Positions 53,958 through 63,158 of a DNA stretch of 64,000 nucleotides are shown here, piece by piece (positions within the stretch are counted from its first letter, which is position 1; every line of letters begins with the position of its first letter). The notes under the pieces are model-generated. The model was not told where the DNA came from and searched no databases. It was given only the letters and a program-made list of their open reading frames with translations. Both the position numbers and the translations under genes were made by a program. The DNA is from JBKEDF01 sp047975325 (lineage in GTDB: Bacteria > Pseudomonadota > Alphaproteobacteria > Rhodobacterales > Rhodobacteraceae): NCBI GenBank assembly GCA_047975325.1, contig JBKEDF010000030.1:1-64000 (forward strand). Reading direction: 5' to 3'.

Positions 53958-54839
53958 TCAGCGGCAATAGGGCCCACTGCGATAGCGCGCCGTGTCAAAA
54001 TGGAGGTTATCTTCATGATAGCCATCCGAACCGGGGCCAAGCGTGGTGCCAAAAATACCGCAGGCACCCTTGTAAGCCTGGCGGATGGGCGCGCCCCTTC
54101 GTTTATGGTAATCGTTCCGGATATCGAGCCTTGTGCCATCCGCCAGTGTGAAGGCGGTGATATCAATGGCACGTCCACGGCCATGTTCGCTGATTTTTGC
54201 ACCGCGCCTGTTATTGCGCGGCCGGCAGGCATAATGCGATCCGACACGGAGCCGCACCACCTGCTGGCGGCCAAAGGCAGGTTTCACCACCGAGGACACC
54301 CATTTGCGCAACGCCGTGGCAGTGGTGCAATCCAGCGTCGCGGCGGTGGAAAGTTTCACCCCGTCCACTTCGGTCACGCGCACGGGATTTTCGATCCCGC
54401 AGCCCTTGATTCGTCCCCGGATGCGGGCGATGGCCTCCCCCCGGATTGCAGGATCACCACAGACGGAACCCTGAACGGGCCTTTGGACCACCTGTTTCTT
54501 TTTACCTCCAAAAATCGTCTCCAACAGGCCCCGACGGGCCGGACGTTGCGCAGGCGCAGATTTGGCTGCCGGGGCGGCTTGTGGTGCGGCGGCAACTACG
54601 GGGGCTGCCCTGCGCGGCATTGGCCGGATCGAACGCCTGGGGGCTCCAAAACGGGCCTCTACCTGCGCGGCAGGCCGGGTTTCGGGGCGGTTTCCGGCCC
54701 GGGACGGGCTGGCCACCGGGGCCTGCGGCACCATCACCGTATCGGGTCGATGCCGGGGGCGCGGGATCTGTTCCGCCGGAACCGGGACCGCGAGCATTAT
54801 CACAACGAAGCAGACTATCCCGATGCCCCCTGCCCTCAT
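53958..54839 (-). CDS. Extensin-like family exported protein
   Basis: This 293-residue protein has a signal peptide ([22 protein letters not shown]), then a Pro/Arg/Ala-rich disordered region (about 22-110). The Cys-containing extensin-like domain follows (SVCGDPAIRG, IKGCGIENPVRVTEVDGVKLSTAATLDCTTATALRKW, VVRLRVGSHYACRPRNN, SEHGRGRAIDITAFTLADG, DGYHEDNLHFD). This domain is common in alphaproteobacteria and may be linked to cell-wall-related hydrolysis. It overlaps tyrC by 4 bases. Confidence 0.9.
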   Translation of the reverse strand: MRAGGIGIVCFVVIMLAVPVPAEQIPRPRHRPDTVMVPQAPVASPSRAGNRPETRPAAQVEARFGAPRRSIRPMPRRAAPVVAAAPQAAPAAKSAPAQRPARRGLLETIFGGKKKQVVQRPVQGSVCGDPAIRGEAIARIRGRIKGCGIENPVRVTEVDGVKLSTAATLDCTTATALRKWVSSVVKPAFGRQQVVRLRVGSHYACRPRNNRRGAKISEHGRGRAIDITAFTLADGTRLDIRNDYHKRRGAPIRQAYKGACGIFGTTLGPGSDGYHEDNLHFDTARYRSGPYCR

Positions 54840-55765
54840 CCGTCCGGCCTCGTTTCCAACGCACCGCGTCCGAAATCGGGGGCGGCAGTATCCTGCCCCG
54901 CCTCAATGATCCCGCGCCGGATGGCCCGGGTACGGGTGAAATAGTCGTGAAGGTGCTGCCCATCACCCAGCCGGATCGCCCGCTGCAGGGCAAAAAGTTC
55001 CTCGGTGAAACGGCCCAGGATTTCCAGGGTCGCTTCCTTGTTGTTTATGAAAACATCGCGCCACATCGTCGGGTCCGATGCCGCTATCCGGGTAAAATCC
55101 CGAAATCCGGCTGCAGAATATTGTACCACCTCGGTATCGGTTACGCGGCGCAGGTCATCGGCAACACCCACCATCGTATAGGCAATAAGATGCGGGGTAT
55201 GGCTGGTCACCGAAAGCACAAGGTCATGATGCCCTGCCTCCATCACATCGACCTTCGCTCCCATCCCCTCACAAAACGTCCTGAGCCGGGCAAGCGCGGC
55301 CTCATCAGTGCCTTCGGGCGGGGTCAGCAACCACCAGCGGTTCCTGAACAGTGTGGCAAAACCCGAACGCGGCCCGGAATGTTCCGTCCCGGCAATCGGA
55401 TGGCCCGGAATGAAATCCACACCGTCGGGAATATGAGGAAGAACAGCCTCGATCACCGCCTGCTTTACCGACCCCACATCCGTAACCGTCGCACCCCGTT
55501 TCAGATGCGGGCCAATTTCGGCTGCAATCTCCCCCATCGCGCCAACGGGCACGGCCAGCACAACCAGATCCGCGCCCTGCACTGCCTCTGCCGCCGTTTC
55601 CATGACCCGGTCGCAGAAAAGACCCCGCGCAGAGGCCCGGGTTTCGGCGGAACGGGCATAGCCTGTGATCTCCATCGCCAGGCCCTGCGCCCGAATCGCA
55701 TGGGCCATGGAGGACGCGATCAACCCAAGCCCGATCAATGCCACGCGTTCATAGATCACCGTCAT
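54836..55765 (-). CDS. tyrC: Prephenate (or arogenate) dehydrogenase
   Basis: This 309-residue TyrA-type enzyme has an NAD-binding [20 protein letters not shown] and [19 protein letters not shown]. It also has [52 protein letters not shown], and [27 protein letters not shown], which is the C-terminal helical domain. It makes 4-hydroxyphenylpyruvate or tyrosine. It is coupled to hisC by a 4-base overlap, and to the extensin-like gene by another. Confidence 0.93.
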   Translation of the reverse strand: MTVIYERVALIGLGLIASSMAHAIRAQGLAMEITGYARSAETRASARGLFCDRVMETAAEAVQGADLVVLAVPVGAMGEIAAEIGPHLKRGATVTDVGSVKQAVIEAVLPHIPDGVDFIPGHPIAGTEHSGPRSGFATLFRNRWWLLTPPEGTDEAALARLRTFCEGMGAKVDVMEAGHHDLVLSVTSHTPHLIAYTMVGVADDLRRVTDTEVVQYSAAGFRDFTRIAASDPTMWRDVFINNKEATLEILGRFTEELFALQRAIRLGDGQHLHDYFTRTRAIRRGIIEAGQDTAAPDFGRGALETRPDG

Positions 55766-56847
55766 GCGCCCCTGCCCTTGAATTTTCCAATCGCCTGGGC
55801 AACCCGATGGCAGGAAGGTTCATCCCCGACCGTGATACGCAGGCAATTGGGCAGCTTGTAACTTGCCACCCGTCGCACGATCAGCCCCTCCCCGCGCAGG
55901 AAGGTATCGCAGGCTTCGGCCTCGGCTGCATCCGTGAAGCGGGCCAGCACGAAATTGGCAAGTGACGTGTCGGAAGGCACCCCATACCCGGCCAATGCCT
56001 CAGCCAGCCAGATACGAAGCCGTGCGTTTTCCGCCCGGCAGCGGATCATATAGGGCTGATCGCGCATCGCCGCCTCCGCCGCATCAAGCTGCGCAGCCGA
56101 CAGGTTGAACGGCCCCCGAATCCGGTTCAGCACATCGATGATGCCCTGCGGGCCATAGCCCCAACCAATCCGCAATCCGCCAAGTCCGTAGATCTTGGAA
56201 AATGTCCGTGTCATCACGACATTGCCGCGCCGCCCGATCAATTCGGCGCCCCCGTCATAACCTTCGACATATTCCGCATAGGCCCCGTCAAGAACGAGGA
56301 TTGCCTGTTCGGGCAGGTTCTCGGCCAGTCTTTCCACTTCCGCAAGCGGGATCATGGTCCCGGTGGGATTGTTGGGGTTGGCAATGAAAACGAGCTTCGT
56401 TCTCTCGGTCGCTCCGGCCAGAAGCGCATCGACATCCGTCACCCGGTCGCATTCGGCCACCTCAACCGGGGTTGCCCCCGCAGCCATGGCGGAAATGCGG
56501 TACATCAGGAAACCATGTTCGGTAAACAGCACTTCATCGCCCGGGCCGGCATAGGCCTGGCAAAGGAAATGGATGATTTCATCACTGCCCACGCCACAGA
56601 TGACCTGATCGGGATTGAGGCCATGTACCTCCGCAATGGCACGGTGCAGTGACGAATGATCGGTCGGCGGATACCGATGAAGCTGCCCGACCGCGCCCGC
56701 ATAGGCCGCCTTCGCCTTGTCGGAAGGCCCGAACGGATTTTCGTTCGAACTGAGCTTCACCACATTTTCCACCCCGGTCACCTTGGACGCGCCGCCTTCA
56801 TAAAGCGCGATATCCATGATCCCGGGCTGCGGTCTGATCTGTGTCAT
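55762..56847 (-). CDS. hisC: Histidinol-phosphate aminotransferase
   Basis: This 361-residue class II PLP aminotransferase has [65 protein letters not shown] and [21 protein letters not shown]. The PLP Lys is in [23 protein letters not shown], and [15 protein letters not shown] and [16 protein letters not shown] follow. In alphaproteobacteria this HisC type also transaminates tyrosine and phenylalanine precursors, fitting the tyrC neighbour. It heads the hisC-tyrC-extensin unit. Confidence 0.94.
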   Translation of the reverse strand: MTQIRPQPGIMDIALYEGGASKVTGVENVVKLSSNENPFGPSDKAKAAYAGAVGQLHRYPPTDHSSLHRAIAEVHGLNPDQVICGVGSDEIIHFLCQAYAGPGDEVLFTEHGFLMYRISAMAAGATPVEVAECDRVTDVDALLAGATERTKLVFIANPNNPTGTMIPLAEVERLAENLPEQAILVLDGAYAEYVEGYDGGAELIGRRGNVVMTRTFSKIYGLGGLRIGWGYGPQGIIDVLNRIRGPFNLSAAQLDAAEAAMRDQPYMIRCRAENARLRIWLAEALAGYGVPSDTSLANFVLARFTDAAEAEACDTFLRGEGLIVRRVASYKLPNCLRITVGDEPSCHRVAQAIGKFKGRGA

Positions 56848-57003
56848 TCACCTGGCATCCCATATGTTCCGCCCATTTCTATCCGCCGGGCCCGGTCAAG
56901 GAAAGCTGCGAATGGGGGGATATCCGCCTACAGCCGGCCATGGGCGCGCGCCTGCAATCCAGCCAGGTTCGGATATCCTGCCCGCAGGCAGGATCAGAGC
57001 TGC

Positions 57004-57037
57004 AATAAAAATGCGAAGGCCGCCCCGAAGGGCGGCC
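57004..57037 (-). terminator. Intrinsic terminator after rpsD
   Basis: On the minus strand GGCCGCCC-TTCG-GGGCGGCC (57018-57037) is a perfect 8-bp GC stem with a TTCG tetraloop. It is followed at a short distance by TTTTT (57004-57017 region). It lies about 25 bp past the rpsD stop codon, as expected for an intrinsic terminator. Confidence 0.85.
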
Positions 57038-57060
57038 CGTTTGCGCATCTGCAAAGAAGA

Positions 57061-57681
57061 TCAGTTCTTCGCGTAATATTCGACCACGAGGTTCGGTTCC
57101 AGCTGCACCGGATAGGGCACATCGCCCAGGCCCGGGGTGCGCAGGAAGGTCGCCGTCATCTTGTTATGATCGGTTTCCAGATAGTCCGGCACATCACGTT
57201 CAGCCAGCGCAACCGCCTCCAGCACGATGGCAAGCTGGCGGGAGCTTTCCTTGACTGCAACCACATCGCCTTCACGGACACGATAGGATCCGATATTGAC
57301 GCGTTTGCCATTCACCGTCACATGGCCGTGATTGACGAATTGCCGCGCGGCAAAGATAGTTGGCACGAATTTCGCACGATAGACGATGGCATCCAGACGG
57401 CGTTCCAGCAGGCCGATCAGGTTTTCACCGGTATCGCCCCTGACCCGTTCGGCCTCAGCATAGATACGACGGAACTGCTTTTCGGTCAGATCGCCGTAAT
57501 AGCCCTTCAGCTTCTGCTTGGCGCGAAGCTGGGTGCCGAAATCCGACAGCTTGTTCTTGCGACGCTGGCCGTGCTGGCCGGGGCCGTATTCGCGGCGGTT
57601 CACAGGGGATTTCGGGCGTCCCCAGATGTTTTCGCCCATACGGCGGTCAATCTTGTACTTGGCAGAGGTGCGTTTCGTCAC
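57061..57681 (-). CDS. rpsD: 30S ribosomal protein S4
   Basis: This 206-residue primary 16S rRNA-binding protein has the N-terminal [13 protein letters not shown] and [31 protein letters not shown], and the S4 RNA-binding domain [48 protein letters not shown]. The start is a GTG at 57681 with GGAGA upstream. It is monocistronic between a consensus promoter and an intrinsic terminator, and has an unusually long 5' leader. Confidence 0.97.
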   Translation of the reverse strand: MTKRTSAKYKIDRRMGENIWGRPKSPVNRREYGPGQHGQRRKNKLSDFGTQLRAKQKLKGYYGDLTEKQFRRIYAEAERVRGDTGENLIGLLERRLDAIVYRAKFVPTIFAARQFVNHGHVTVNGKRVNIGSYRVREGDVVAVKESSRQLAIVLEAVALAERDVPDYLETDHNKMTATFLRTPGLGDVPYPVQLEPNLVVEYYAKN

Positions 57682-57922
57682 CGCTGATCTCCTTCTTTCG
57701 TTTTGTCCCTTCGGTTCATCCGATAACCGGTTTCCATGTTCCGGGTCGTCTGCAGCCTTGCAGCTGCGTTACTCCCTGCATGGCCCCGGCCCGAACAGAC
57801 CCCAGGATCATTGAGAAGGGCGTTGTCCTTTCCACCCGGCCTCACGGCCTTCGGGCGACAGGTTTCCCCTTGCGGGGTCCACCAACACCAATGAAAAGCC
57901 CCGGGGCAGCGCTCCGGGACAC
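57682..57922 (-). ncRNA. Long structured leader of rpsD (candidate cis-acting RNA)
   Basis: The predicted rpsD leader is about 240 nt. It contains stems closed by GNRA-type tetraloops (CCCC-GCAA-GGGG and GGCC-GTGA-GGCC), a GCC-CGAA-GGC stem, and a 5' hairpin followed by TTTT (57896-57920) that could be an attenuator. Ribosomal protein S4 autoregulates its own operon in other bacteria by binding leader RNA, so autoregulation is possible. This rests on reading the stems; no known RNA family was recognised. Confidence 0.5.
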
Positions 57923-57929
57923 AGGCGGG

Positions 57930-57957
57930 CTTATACAGCCGTCCCGCGCCGTGTCAA
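57930..57957 (-). promoter_or_regulatory. rpsD promoter
   Basis: On the minus strand TTGACA (57952-57957) and TATAAG (57930-57935) are separated by 16 bp, a near-consensus housekeeping promoter. It overlaps the stop codon of the upstream HAD gene. A start near 57922 gives the 240-nt rpsD leader. Confidence 0.75.
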
Positions 57958-58649
57958 CCGCAAGGCGGGAGGCTGTCAATCCAACCCGCAAGCCCGCTGA
58001 TATCCGGCAGGACAATATCGGCCAGATCGGCAAGCGCCTCCTCCCCGGCCAGCCCTGTCAGGACCCCTGCCGTCGCCATTCCGGCAGCACGGCCGGCCTG
58101 CAGGTCATGACGGCTATCACCCACCATCACCGTTCGGGACGGCGGAATGCCGACCGCCTTTGCAAAGGCCAGGCACATGCCCGGCCCCGGTTTCGCGCCA
58201 TGGCCCGAATCATATCCTGCAATGAAATCAAAGAGGTCCTCAATCCCATGGGTCCGCAAATGGGTCCGCGCCGGGGCCTCGGCGTCATTCGTTGCAAGGC
58301 CAATCTTCAGATCCCGTTTCCGCAACCCTTCCAGCACCGGGCGCAACGGTACGGCGGGCACCATCGGTGCCATCACCGCCGATTGATTGAGCCGAAGGAC
58401 AAGCGCCTCCTGCCCGAAATCCGGCAATTCCGGCAAAAGCGCCAGGGCGATATCCTCCGCCGTTGCGGAGATAACGGGGCTTTCAGGATGGAATGCACCG
58501 GTTTCAGAATCGAAGCCGATAGCCCCGGCCAATCGCGCGGTATGATCCGGGCCATCGGCAAGCTCTGCCAGAATTAGGCGCACCCAATCCACCCAGCTTT
58601 TCCGGAAATCGAAAAGCGTCCCGTCCTTGTCAAAAATCACAGCATCCAT
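57954..58649 (-). CDS. HAD family phosphatase (phosphoglycolate phosphatase-like)
   Basis: This 231-residue haloacid-dehalogenase-fold phosphatase has motif I FDKDGTLFDF at the N-terminus, motif II GLATNDAEAPAR, and motif III/IV KPGPGMCLAFAKAVGIPPSRTVMVGDSRHDLQAGRAAGM. It resembles Gph-type phosphatases, but the substrate is not sure. The start is taken at ATG 58649 because motif I is near the N-terminus in relatives. A GTG at 58679 overlaps the DUF3572 stop (GTGA) and is an alternative. The rpsD promoter lies at its end. Confidence 0.85.
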   Translation of the reverse strand: MDAVIFDKDGTLFDFRKSWVDWVRLILAELADGPDHTARLAGAIGFDSETGAFHPESPVISATAEDIALALLPELPDFGQEALVLRLNQSAVMAPMVPAVPLRPVLEGLRKRDLKIGLATNDAEAPARTHLRTHGIEDLFDFIAGYDSGHGAKPGPGMCLAFAKAVGIPPSRTVMVGDSRHDLQAGRAAGMATAGVLTGLAGEEALADLADIVLPDISGLAGWIDSLPPCG

Positions 58650-58675
58650 ATCGTCTACATGGCCGACGGTCCGGA

Positions 58676-58957
58676 TCACGTCCAGTGGGTTTGTGCCCCG
58701 CCGGGAAGCGCCGCCCGCGCCGATGCCGGGGCTTCATAGGGCAAGCCGGCCGAATCGCAAAATGCCACGATCCAGTCATCATCGAGCAACAGGAAGTCCA
58801 GCACTGCCCCCAGGAAGGCGGGGTCTTGCGCACCCCGGGCCAGATCCTCCTGCGCGGCACCGGATGAGCCCAGAAAAACCGGCAGCAATTCATCATCTGC
58901 CGCCAACCACCCAAGGGCCTTCAATGCAAGGATTTCGGCGGATTCTTGCCACTCCAT
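58676..58957 (-). CDS. DUF3572 family protein
   Basis: This 93-residue acidic protein contains ESAEILALKALGWLAADDELLPVFLGSSGAAQEDL and FLGAVLDFLLLDDDWIVAFCDSAGLPYEAPASARAALPGG, which together define DUF3572. The function is unknown. It is upstream of the HAD phosphatase on one strand and divergent from the PleD-like gene. In Rhodobacterales it often lies next to a PleD-type regulator, as here. Confidence 0.88.
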   Translation of the reverse strand: MEWQESAEILALKALGWLAADDELLPVFLGSSGAAQEDLARGAQDPAFLGAVLDFLLLDDDWIVAFCDSAGLPYEAPASARAALPGGAQTHWT

Positions 58958-59088
58958 GGGGGGGCTCCCGATGTGCTACCCTAGATGTTGTGGTTTCCCG
59001 TTCCTGGGAGCGGAAAGCCTGAAAGGAAATCTTAACCTATGGAGCGCAGTTTCAAAAGCAAGGCCAACTGCCAGATTAGGGATCCTCA

Positions 59089-60465
59089 ATGCCAGGAAGA
59101 ATTCTCATTGTGGATGATGTCGCAACCAACCGGATCGTCTTCAAGGTCAAGCTCGGGGCGGCCTGTTACGAACCGATCCTGGCCGAGGACGGGGCCGCCT
59201 GCCTCGCATTGGCCCGCAAACACAAGCCCGACCTCATCCTGCTGGATATGATCCTGCCCGATATGACCGCCCCGCATATCCTGCGGGCGTTGCGTGCCGA
59301 TCCGCAAACCGCGGCCATTCCGGTGGTGGTAATTTCCGCCGACACCGACCCCGAAAGCAGGATGGCCGCGCTATCGGCGGGGGCAGATGATTTTCTGGGC
59401 AAGACTGTACCCGATGAAACACTGCTGGCGCGGTTGCGCAATCTGGTTCGCGAATATGAAGAAACCTCCGAGACGGAAAGCGACGATATTGCACTGCGCG
59501 CCTTCGGCTTTGCCGATTCGCACCATGCTTTCGAGACACCGGGCCTGGTTGCGATCGTCAGCTACCGTCGGGAACGGGCGATGCGCCTGCGCGATGCACT
59601 CAACCCGCACCTGATCGAACAGACGATTGTCAGCACGCGCGAAGAGGCCCTTTCAAAACGCTGCGTTGGTCCCATCCCGGATATTTTCGTCATCGAAACC
59701 AATCCCAATGATAGCATGGGGCATCTGCGGCTTGTCTCGGAACTGCGCAGCCGCCAGGAAACCCGCCATTCGGGGATTTGCGTAATACAACCCGGCACTA
59801 CTGCAACTGCTACGGTCATGGGGTATGATCTGGGGGCGAATGATTGCCTGTCCGGCGACATTCCCCCGGGTGAGATGGCATTGCGCCTGCGTCGTATCCT
59901 GACGCGAAAACGGGAAGCAGACCGCATTCGCGCATCCGTTCGCGACGGGCTGCGCCTTGCGGTGGAAGATCCGCTGACGGGGCTTTACAACCGCCGCTAC
60001 GCGCTCAGCCGCCTGACCAACATCGCCGAAACCGCGCGGCAAACCGGTGGTTCATTCGCCGTGATGGTTGTGGATCTCGACCGCTTCAAACAGGTCAATG
60101 ACTGTTACGGCCATGCAGCAGGTGATTGCGTTCTGATCGAAGCCGCGCGCCGCCTTGCGGCAAATATCCGCGGATCGGATCTGCTGGCCCGGATCGGCGG
60201 GGAAGAATTCCTGATTGCCCTGCCGGGAAGCGATCTGGCACAGGCACGGCCCGTGGCCGAACGGCTCTGCCTTGCCATCAACCAGGCCGTTTTCGATTTG
60301 CCCGGACAGGAAAAACTGCGCGTCACATGTTCAATTGGATTGGCAATTTCGGATGGCGGCATGGCGCTGCATCTTGAAGAAATCATCGACCGCGCCGATC
60401 AGGCCTTGCTACTGGCAAAAACCGCAGGACGAAATCAGGTCACGATCAGCCGTTCTGCGGCCTGA
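59089..60465 (+). CDS. PleD-type response regulator with GGDEF domain (diguanylate cyclase)
   Basis: This 458-residue protein is REC-REC-GGDEF. The first receiver (about 1-120) has phospho-acceptor Asp in LILLDMILPDM and Lys in FLGKTVPD. The second receiver (about 150-280) lacks a clear acceptor (reads VIETNPNDS) and is probably only structural. The GGDEF domain (about 300-455) has EDPLTGLYNRRY, the active site RIGGEEF, and the inhibitory RxxD site RGSD five residues before GGEEF. It makes c-di-GMP. It has its own promoter region divergent from DUF3572. Confidence 0.93.
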   Translation: MPGRILIVDDVATNRIVFKVKLGAACYEPILAEDGAACLALARKHKPDLILLDMILPDMTAPHILRALRADPQTAAIPVVVISADTDPESRMAALSAGADDFLGKTVPDETLLARLRNLVREYEETSETESDDIALRAFGFADSHHAFETPGLVAIVSYRRERAMRLRDALNPHLIEQTIVSTREEALSKRCVGPIPDIFVIETNPNDSMGHLRLVSELRSRQETRHSGICVIQPGTTATATVMGYDLGANDCLSGDIPPGEMALRLRRILTRKREADRIRASVRDGLRLAVEDPLTGLYNRRYALSRLTNIAETARQTGGSFAVMVVDLDRFKQVNDCYGHAAGDCVLIEAARRLAANIRGSDLLARIGGEEFLIALPGSDLAQARPVAERLCLAINQAVFDLPGQEKLRVTCSIGLAISDGGMALHLEEIIDRADQALLLAKTAGRNQVTISRSAA

Positions 60466-60472
60466 TCCCCCA

Positions 60473-61000
60473 TCATCTGTCATCCCGCAATTCCTGGCGA
60501 TCCTTGCCGCGTCCAACACGCCGCTTCAGCCCTTTTTCCAGCCGATCCGCAAAGGCCGCACGGGCCTCCGCATCCATGCCGCTAAGGTGATTGACAATCA
60601 ACTCCTCACCCAGGGCACGGCGTTCAGTGGCCCGCTGCGCGCCACGATCAAGCACCCCGCGAAAAGCCTCTGATGAGAAGGGTTCGGCCCGGATCGTCGT
60701 CAGCAGGGCCTCAAGATCCTGCCGCATACCACGGCGCGCCGCGCGCAGATCCGGCGCACGATCCGCAAAGGCCTGACGCAGCGCACGACGGTCGTCATCC
60801 TCCAGCGCCGATGTGAAAAAGCCAAACCCCAGTTCCCGCACCGAATGCGCCCTTGGCCCGTCCCGCCAGCCCTTCAGCGCAACCCCTGCAACCAGGCCCA
60901 CCACTGCAAGGTTGAAAGCGAGCGAAATGATCAGCAGGATACGCATGAACCTGCCGGTTCCTTCCCGTTTCCCCTCATTTGGCATCTGATCAGCCATCAT
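60473..61000 (-). CDS. Periplasmic heavy-metal sensor/CpxP-like protein of the ECF operon
   Basis: This 175-residue protein has one N-terminal transmembrane helix (ILLIISLAFNLAVVGLVAGVAL). A helical, Arg/Glu-rich periplasmic domain follows (DDRRALRQAFADRAPDLRAARRGMRQDLEALLTTIRAEPF, FRGVLDRGAQRATERRALGEELIVNHLSGMDAEARAAFADRLEKGL), typical of the heavy-metal-resistance/Spy-CpxP family. The start is ATG 61000 or 60997, overlapping the stop of the preceding gene. It is third in the sigma-anti-sigma-sensor operon, so it may regulate or respond to envelope stress. Confidence 0.85.
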   Translation of the reverse strand: MMADQMPNEGKREGTGRFMRILLIISLAFNLAVVGLVAGVALKGWRDGPRAHSVRELGFGFFTSALEDDDRRALRQAFADRAPDLRAARRGMRQDLEALLTTIRAEPFSSEAFRGVLDRGAQRATERRALGEELIVNHLSGMDAEARAAFADRLEKGLKRRVGRGKDRQELRDDR

Positions 61001-61334
61001 CCATCCCCTCATCCTCGGCGGGCAACAATTCCACAACATCCAGCACCTCGGCCGGTAGCAGGGTTTCGGTCAACGCAGAAACCGGCGCAGGGGCAACAAA
61101 ACCAAGGTAAAGCCCCACCGCCGCAGCAGTCGTAAGCCCGGCAAGTGGCCCACGTCCTCCGATCGCATCCACAAAGCGCTGCCAGAAGCCGCCCCGCACG
61201 GGCATATCAGGGCTCTGCTCCCTGACCTGAAGCGCCAACGCATCCGTCAGGATCCGGTCCATCAATTCGGGAGAAGCTTCGCGAGGCGCCATCCGGGCCT
61301 CGGCCAGAAGCGCGTCAAGTTCCGCTTCCTTCAT
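60990..61334 (-). CDS. Small membrane protein, likely anti-sigma factor
   Basis: This 114-residue protein begins MKEAELDALLAEARMAPREASPELMDRILTDAL, a cytoplasmic helical part that could bind a sigma factor. One transmembrane segment follows (TTAAAVGLYLGFVAPA), with a short acidic periplasmic tail. The ATG at 61334 follows GGAGA. It is encoded directly after the sigma factor gene (stop at 61336-61338), as most ECF anti-sigma factors are. It lacks a recognised zinc motif. Confidence 0.75.
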   Translation of the reverse strand: MKEAELDALLAEARMAPREASPELMDRILTDALALQVREQSPDMPVRGGFWQRFVDAIGGRGPLAGLTTAAAVGLYLGFVAPAPVSALTETLLPAEVLDVVELLPAEDEGMDDG

Positions 61335-61335
61335 C

Positions 61336-61935
61336 TTACTCTCCTTCATCATAGCCCAATTCCGCCCTTCGTCCGGCGAGTATCGCCGCCAATGCCCGTT
61401 TTCCCCGCGCGGTCAGACTTTCAACCGCCTCAACCCCGGTTTCCATCACCACGGCAATCTCCGGATTGGAAAGCCCTTCGATATGCCGCAAGACCACCGC
61501 CTGCCGCTGCCGCTCCGGCAATTGTCCAAGGGCGGTATTAAGCGCGGTCATCCGGTCACCTTCGATCATCCCCACCTCCACACCCGACATGGCCGAGGGC
61601 AATTCAGGCGCATCATCCAGCGCCACCGGACGCCGGCGCATCTGTGCCCGAAGCCGGTCGGTACACAGGTTGGACACGACCCGGAACAACCAGGTCGAAA
61701 CCTTGGCCTCCCCCTGCCGCCACTCCGGCGCAATCCGCCAAAGCCGCAACATCGCTTCCTGGGCCACGTCCTCCGCCTCGGCCCGATCCCCACCCAGAAG
61801 CCGCGTGGCATGTGACAACACCCTTGGTGTCAGTCGCAGCGTCAGGCTGCGCGCCGCTGCGGCATCGCCATTGGCATAAAGTACCAAAAGGGCCTCATCC
61901 GGAATTTCGGAACCGTCGTCCAGCGCCATCGTCAT
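61336..61935 (-). CDS. ECF-type RNA polymerase sigma factor
   Basis: This 199-residue sigma-70 family factor has region 2 (LTPRVLSHATRLLGGDRAEAEDVAQEAMLRLWRIAPEWRQGEAKVSTWLFRVVSNLCTDRLRAQ) and region 4 (ALGQLPERQRQAVVLRHIEGLSNPEIAVVMETGVEAVESLTARGKRAL). It has no region 1.1. The start is uncertain: ATG 61935 or 61929. It forms an operon with an anti-sigma-like protein and a CpxP-like sensor. An EF-hand gene is next upstream and could belong to the same regulon. Confidence 0.9.
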   Translation of the reverse strand: MTMALDDGSEIPDEALLVLYANGDAAAARSLTLRLTPRVLSHATRLLGGDRAEAEDVAQEAMLRLWRIAPEWRQGEAKVSTWLFRVVSNLCTDRLRAQMRRRPVALDDAPELPSAMSGVEVGMIEGDRMTALNTALGQLPERQRQAVVLRHIEGLSNPEIAVVMETGVEAVESLTARGKRALAAILAGRRAELGYDEGE

Positions 61936-62029
61936 CCTGTCCGCGATACAGGTTTTATGGCCCGGCAACCAGTCCCGGCCCCGACTGCCCGGCGGATATT
62001 GTCACCGGGCAGCCCCTGAAATGTTCCAT

Positions 62030-62557
62030 TCAGCCGCGATCGGCACCCCAGCGATGTGAGGGTCGATCATGATATCTCATTCGGCGATCTCCCCGGCGAT
62101 CCTGAAACCTTTCTCGCGCCGCATCGATTTCAGCCTCGGTCACGGCCCCGTCATCATCGGCATCGATCCGATCAAGAAGCGATGCCACATTGCGACCGCG
62201 CGTCATGAGTTCCGCCGCCGAAAGGCTGCCATCACCGTCACTGTCGAGCCGTTCGATCATCCGTTTTGCCCGTGCCGTGGCCCGGGTTTCGGCATCCCGC
62301 ATACCTTGGGCCACAAGTTCGGCCTCATTGATCTTGCCATCGCCATCGGCATCAAGCTCAGCCGTACGTGCCGCCCGATAGGCCTGCACCTCCGCCTCCG
62401 TGATTTTTCCGTCACCATCGGCATCAACTGCGGCGAAATCCAGCCCGCCCCATATGCCTGCCCGGCCCTCACCGCGCCCGGGATCGGCCAGGGCCGCGCC
62501 GTTTATCCCGGCCCCCAGCAGAACAGCGCAAAGGCCCAAGGTCATTGTCTTCTGCAT
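62030..62557 (-). CDS. Periplasmic EF-hand calcium-binding protein
   Basis: This 175-residue protein has an N-terminal signal peptide (MQKTMTLGLCAVLLGAGINGAALA) and four EF-hand loops: DADGDGKITEAE, DADGDGKINEAE, DSDGDGSLSAAE and DADDDGAVTEAE. The first three have the full set of acidic ligands. The tail is basic (RFQDRRGDRRMRYHDR). It is probably exported and binds calcium. It is transcribed in the same direction as the following ECF sigma operon, 94 bp away. Confidence 0.9.
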   Translation of the reverse strand: MQKTMTLGLCAVLLGAGINGAALADPGRGEGRAGIWGGLDFAAVDADGDGKITEAEVQAYRAARTAELDADGDGKINEAELVAQGMRDAETRATARAKRMIERLDSDGDGSLSAAELMTRGRNVASLLDRIDADDDGAVTEAEIDAARERFQDRRGDRRMRYHDRPSHRWGADRG

Positions 62558-62768
62558 CCTGATACTCCTGTCTCCATCTCCGGGGCCGGGCTATTCCGGC
62601 CCTCTTGATGCCATTCATACGCCCGGGCAGGTAGGTTCCGTCGTTCGCCCGTCATTTTTTTGCGACATGGCGCCGCAAGACGGTTTGTTCCCCTCTACTT
62701 TTGCCGAAATACTGGTTAGAGAAAGGGTCGGCGCGCACAGAACAATCCCAACTCAGGACAAATTCACG

Positions 62769-63158
62769 ATGGATCAGACTGCAATGATTGAGGAGGAACG
62801 GCCCATTGCTCCTGCGCTCAAGCGCGGCTGGCGGTGTCGCTGCCCGAATTGTGGCTCCGGTCCGATGCTGCGCGGCTATCTGAAAGTGCGCGAAAGCTGC
62901 CCCGTCTGCGGCGAGGAACTGTATCATCACCGCGCCGATGACGGGCCTGCCTATCTGACGATCCTGATCGTTGGGCATATTATGGCACCGTTGATCCTGT
63001 GGGCATTTGTCAAATACCGCCCGGATCCGCTGGTTCTGGCAGCCATCTTTTCGGTCGGTACGGTGGCGCTTTCACTGTTCCTGCTGCCGAGGCTGAAGGG
63101 CATGCTGATTGCGTTGCAGTGGTCACGCCGAATGCACGGGTTTGGCAGGCGTGACTGA
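62769..63158 (+). CDS. DUF983 family membrane protein
   Basis: This 129-residue protein has a zinc-ribbon-like N-terminal part (CRCPNCGSGPMLRGYLKVRESCPVCGEEL, four Cys) and two transmembrane helices (YLTILIVGHIMAPLILWAF and PLVLAAIFSVGTVALSLFLLP). This is the DUF983 pattern, common in alphaproteobacteria. The start at ATG 62769 has a weak ribosome site. The next gene starts inside its last codons (8-base overlap). The function is unknown. Confidence 0.88.
   Translation: MDQTAMIEEERPIAPALKRGWRCRCPNCGSGPMLRGYLKVRESCPVCGEELYHHRADDGPAYLTILIVGHIMAPLILWAFVKYRPDPLVLAAIFSVGTVALSLFLLPRLKGMLIALQWSRRMHGFGRRD

Noticed and set aside
54446..55861. Open frame of 471 codons on the plus strand opposite the extensin and tyrC genes
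   Set aside because: It crosses two genes on the other strand that have clear motifs and a coupled overlap. The plus-strand product is unstructured.
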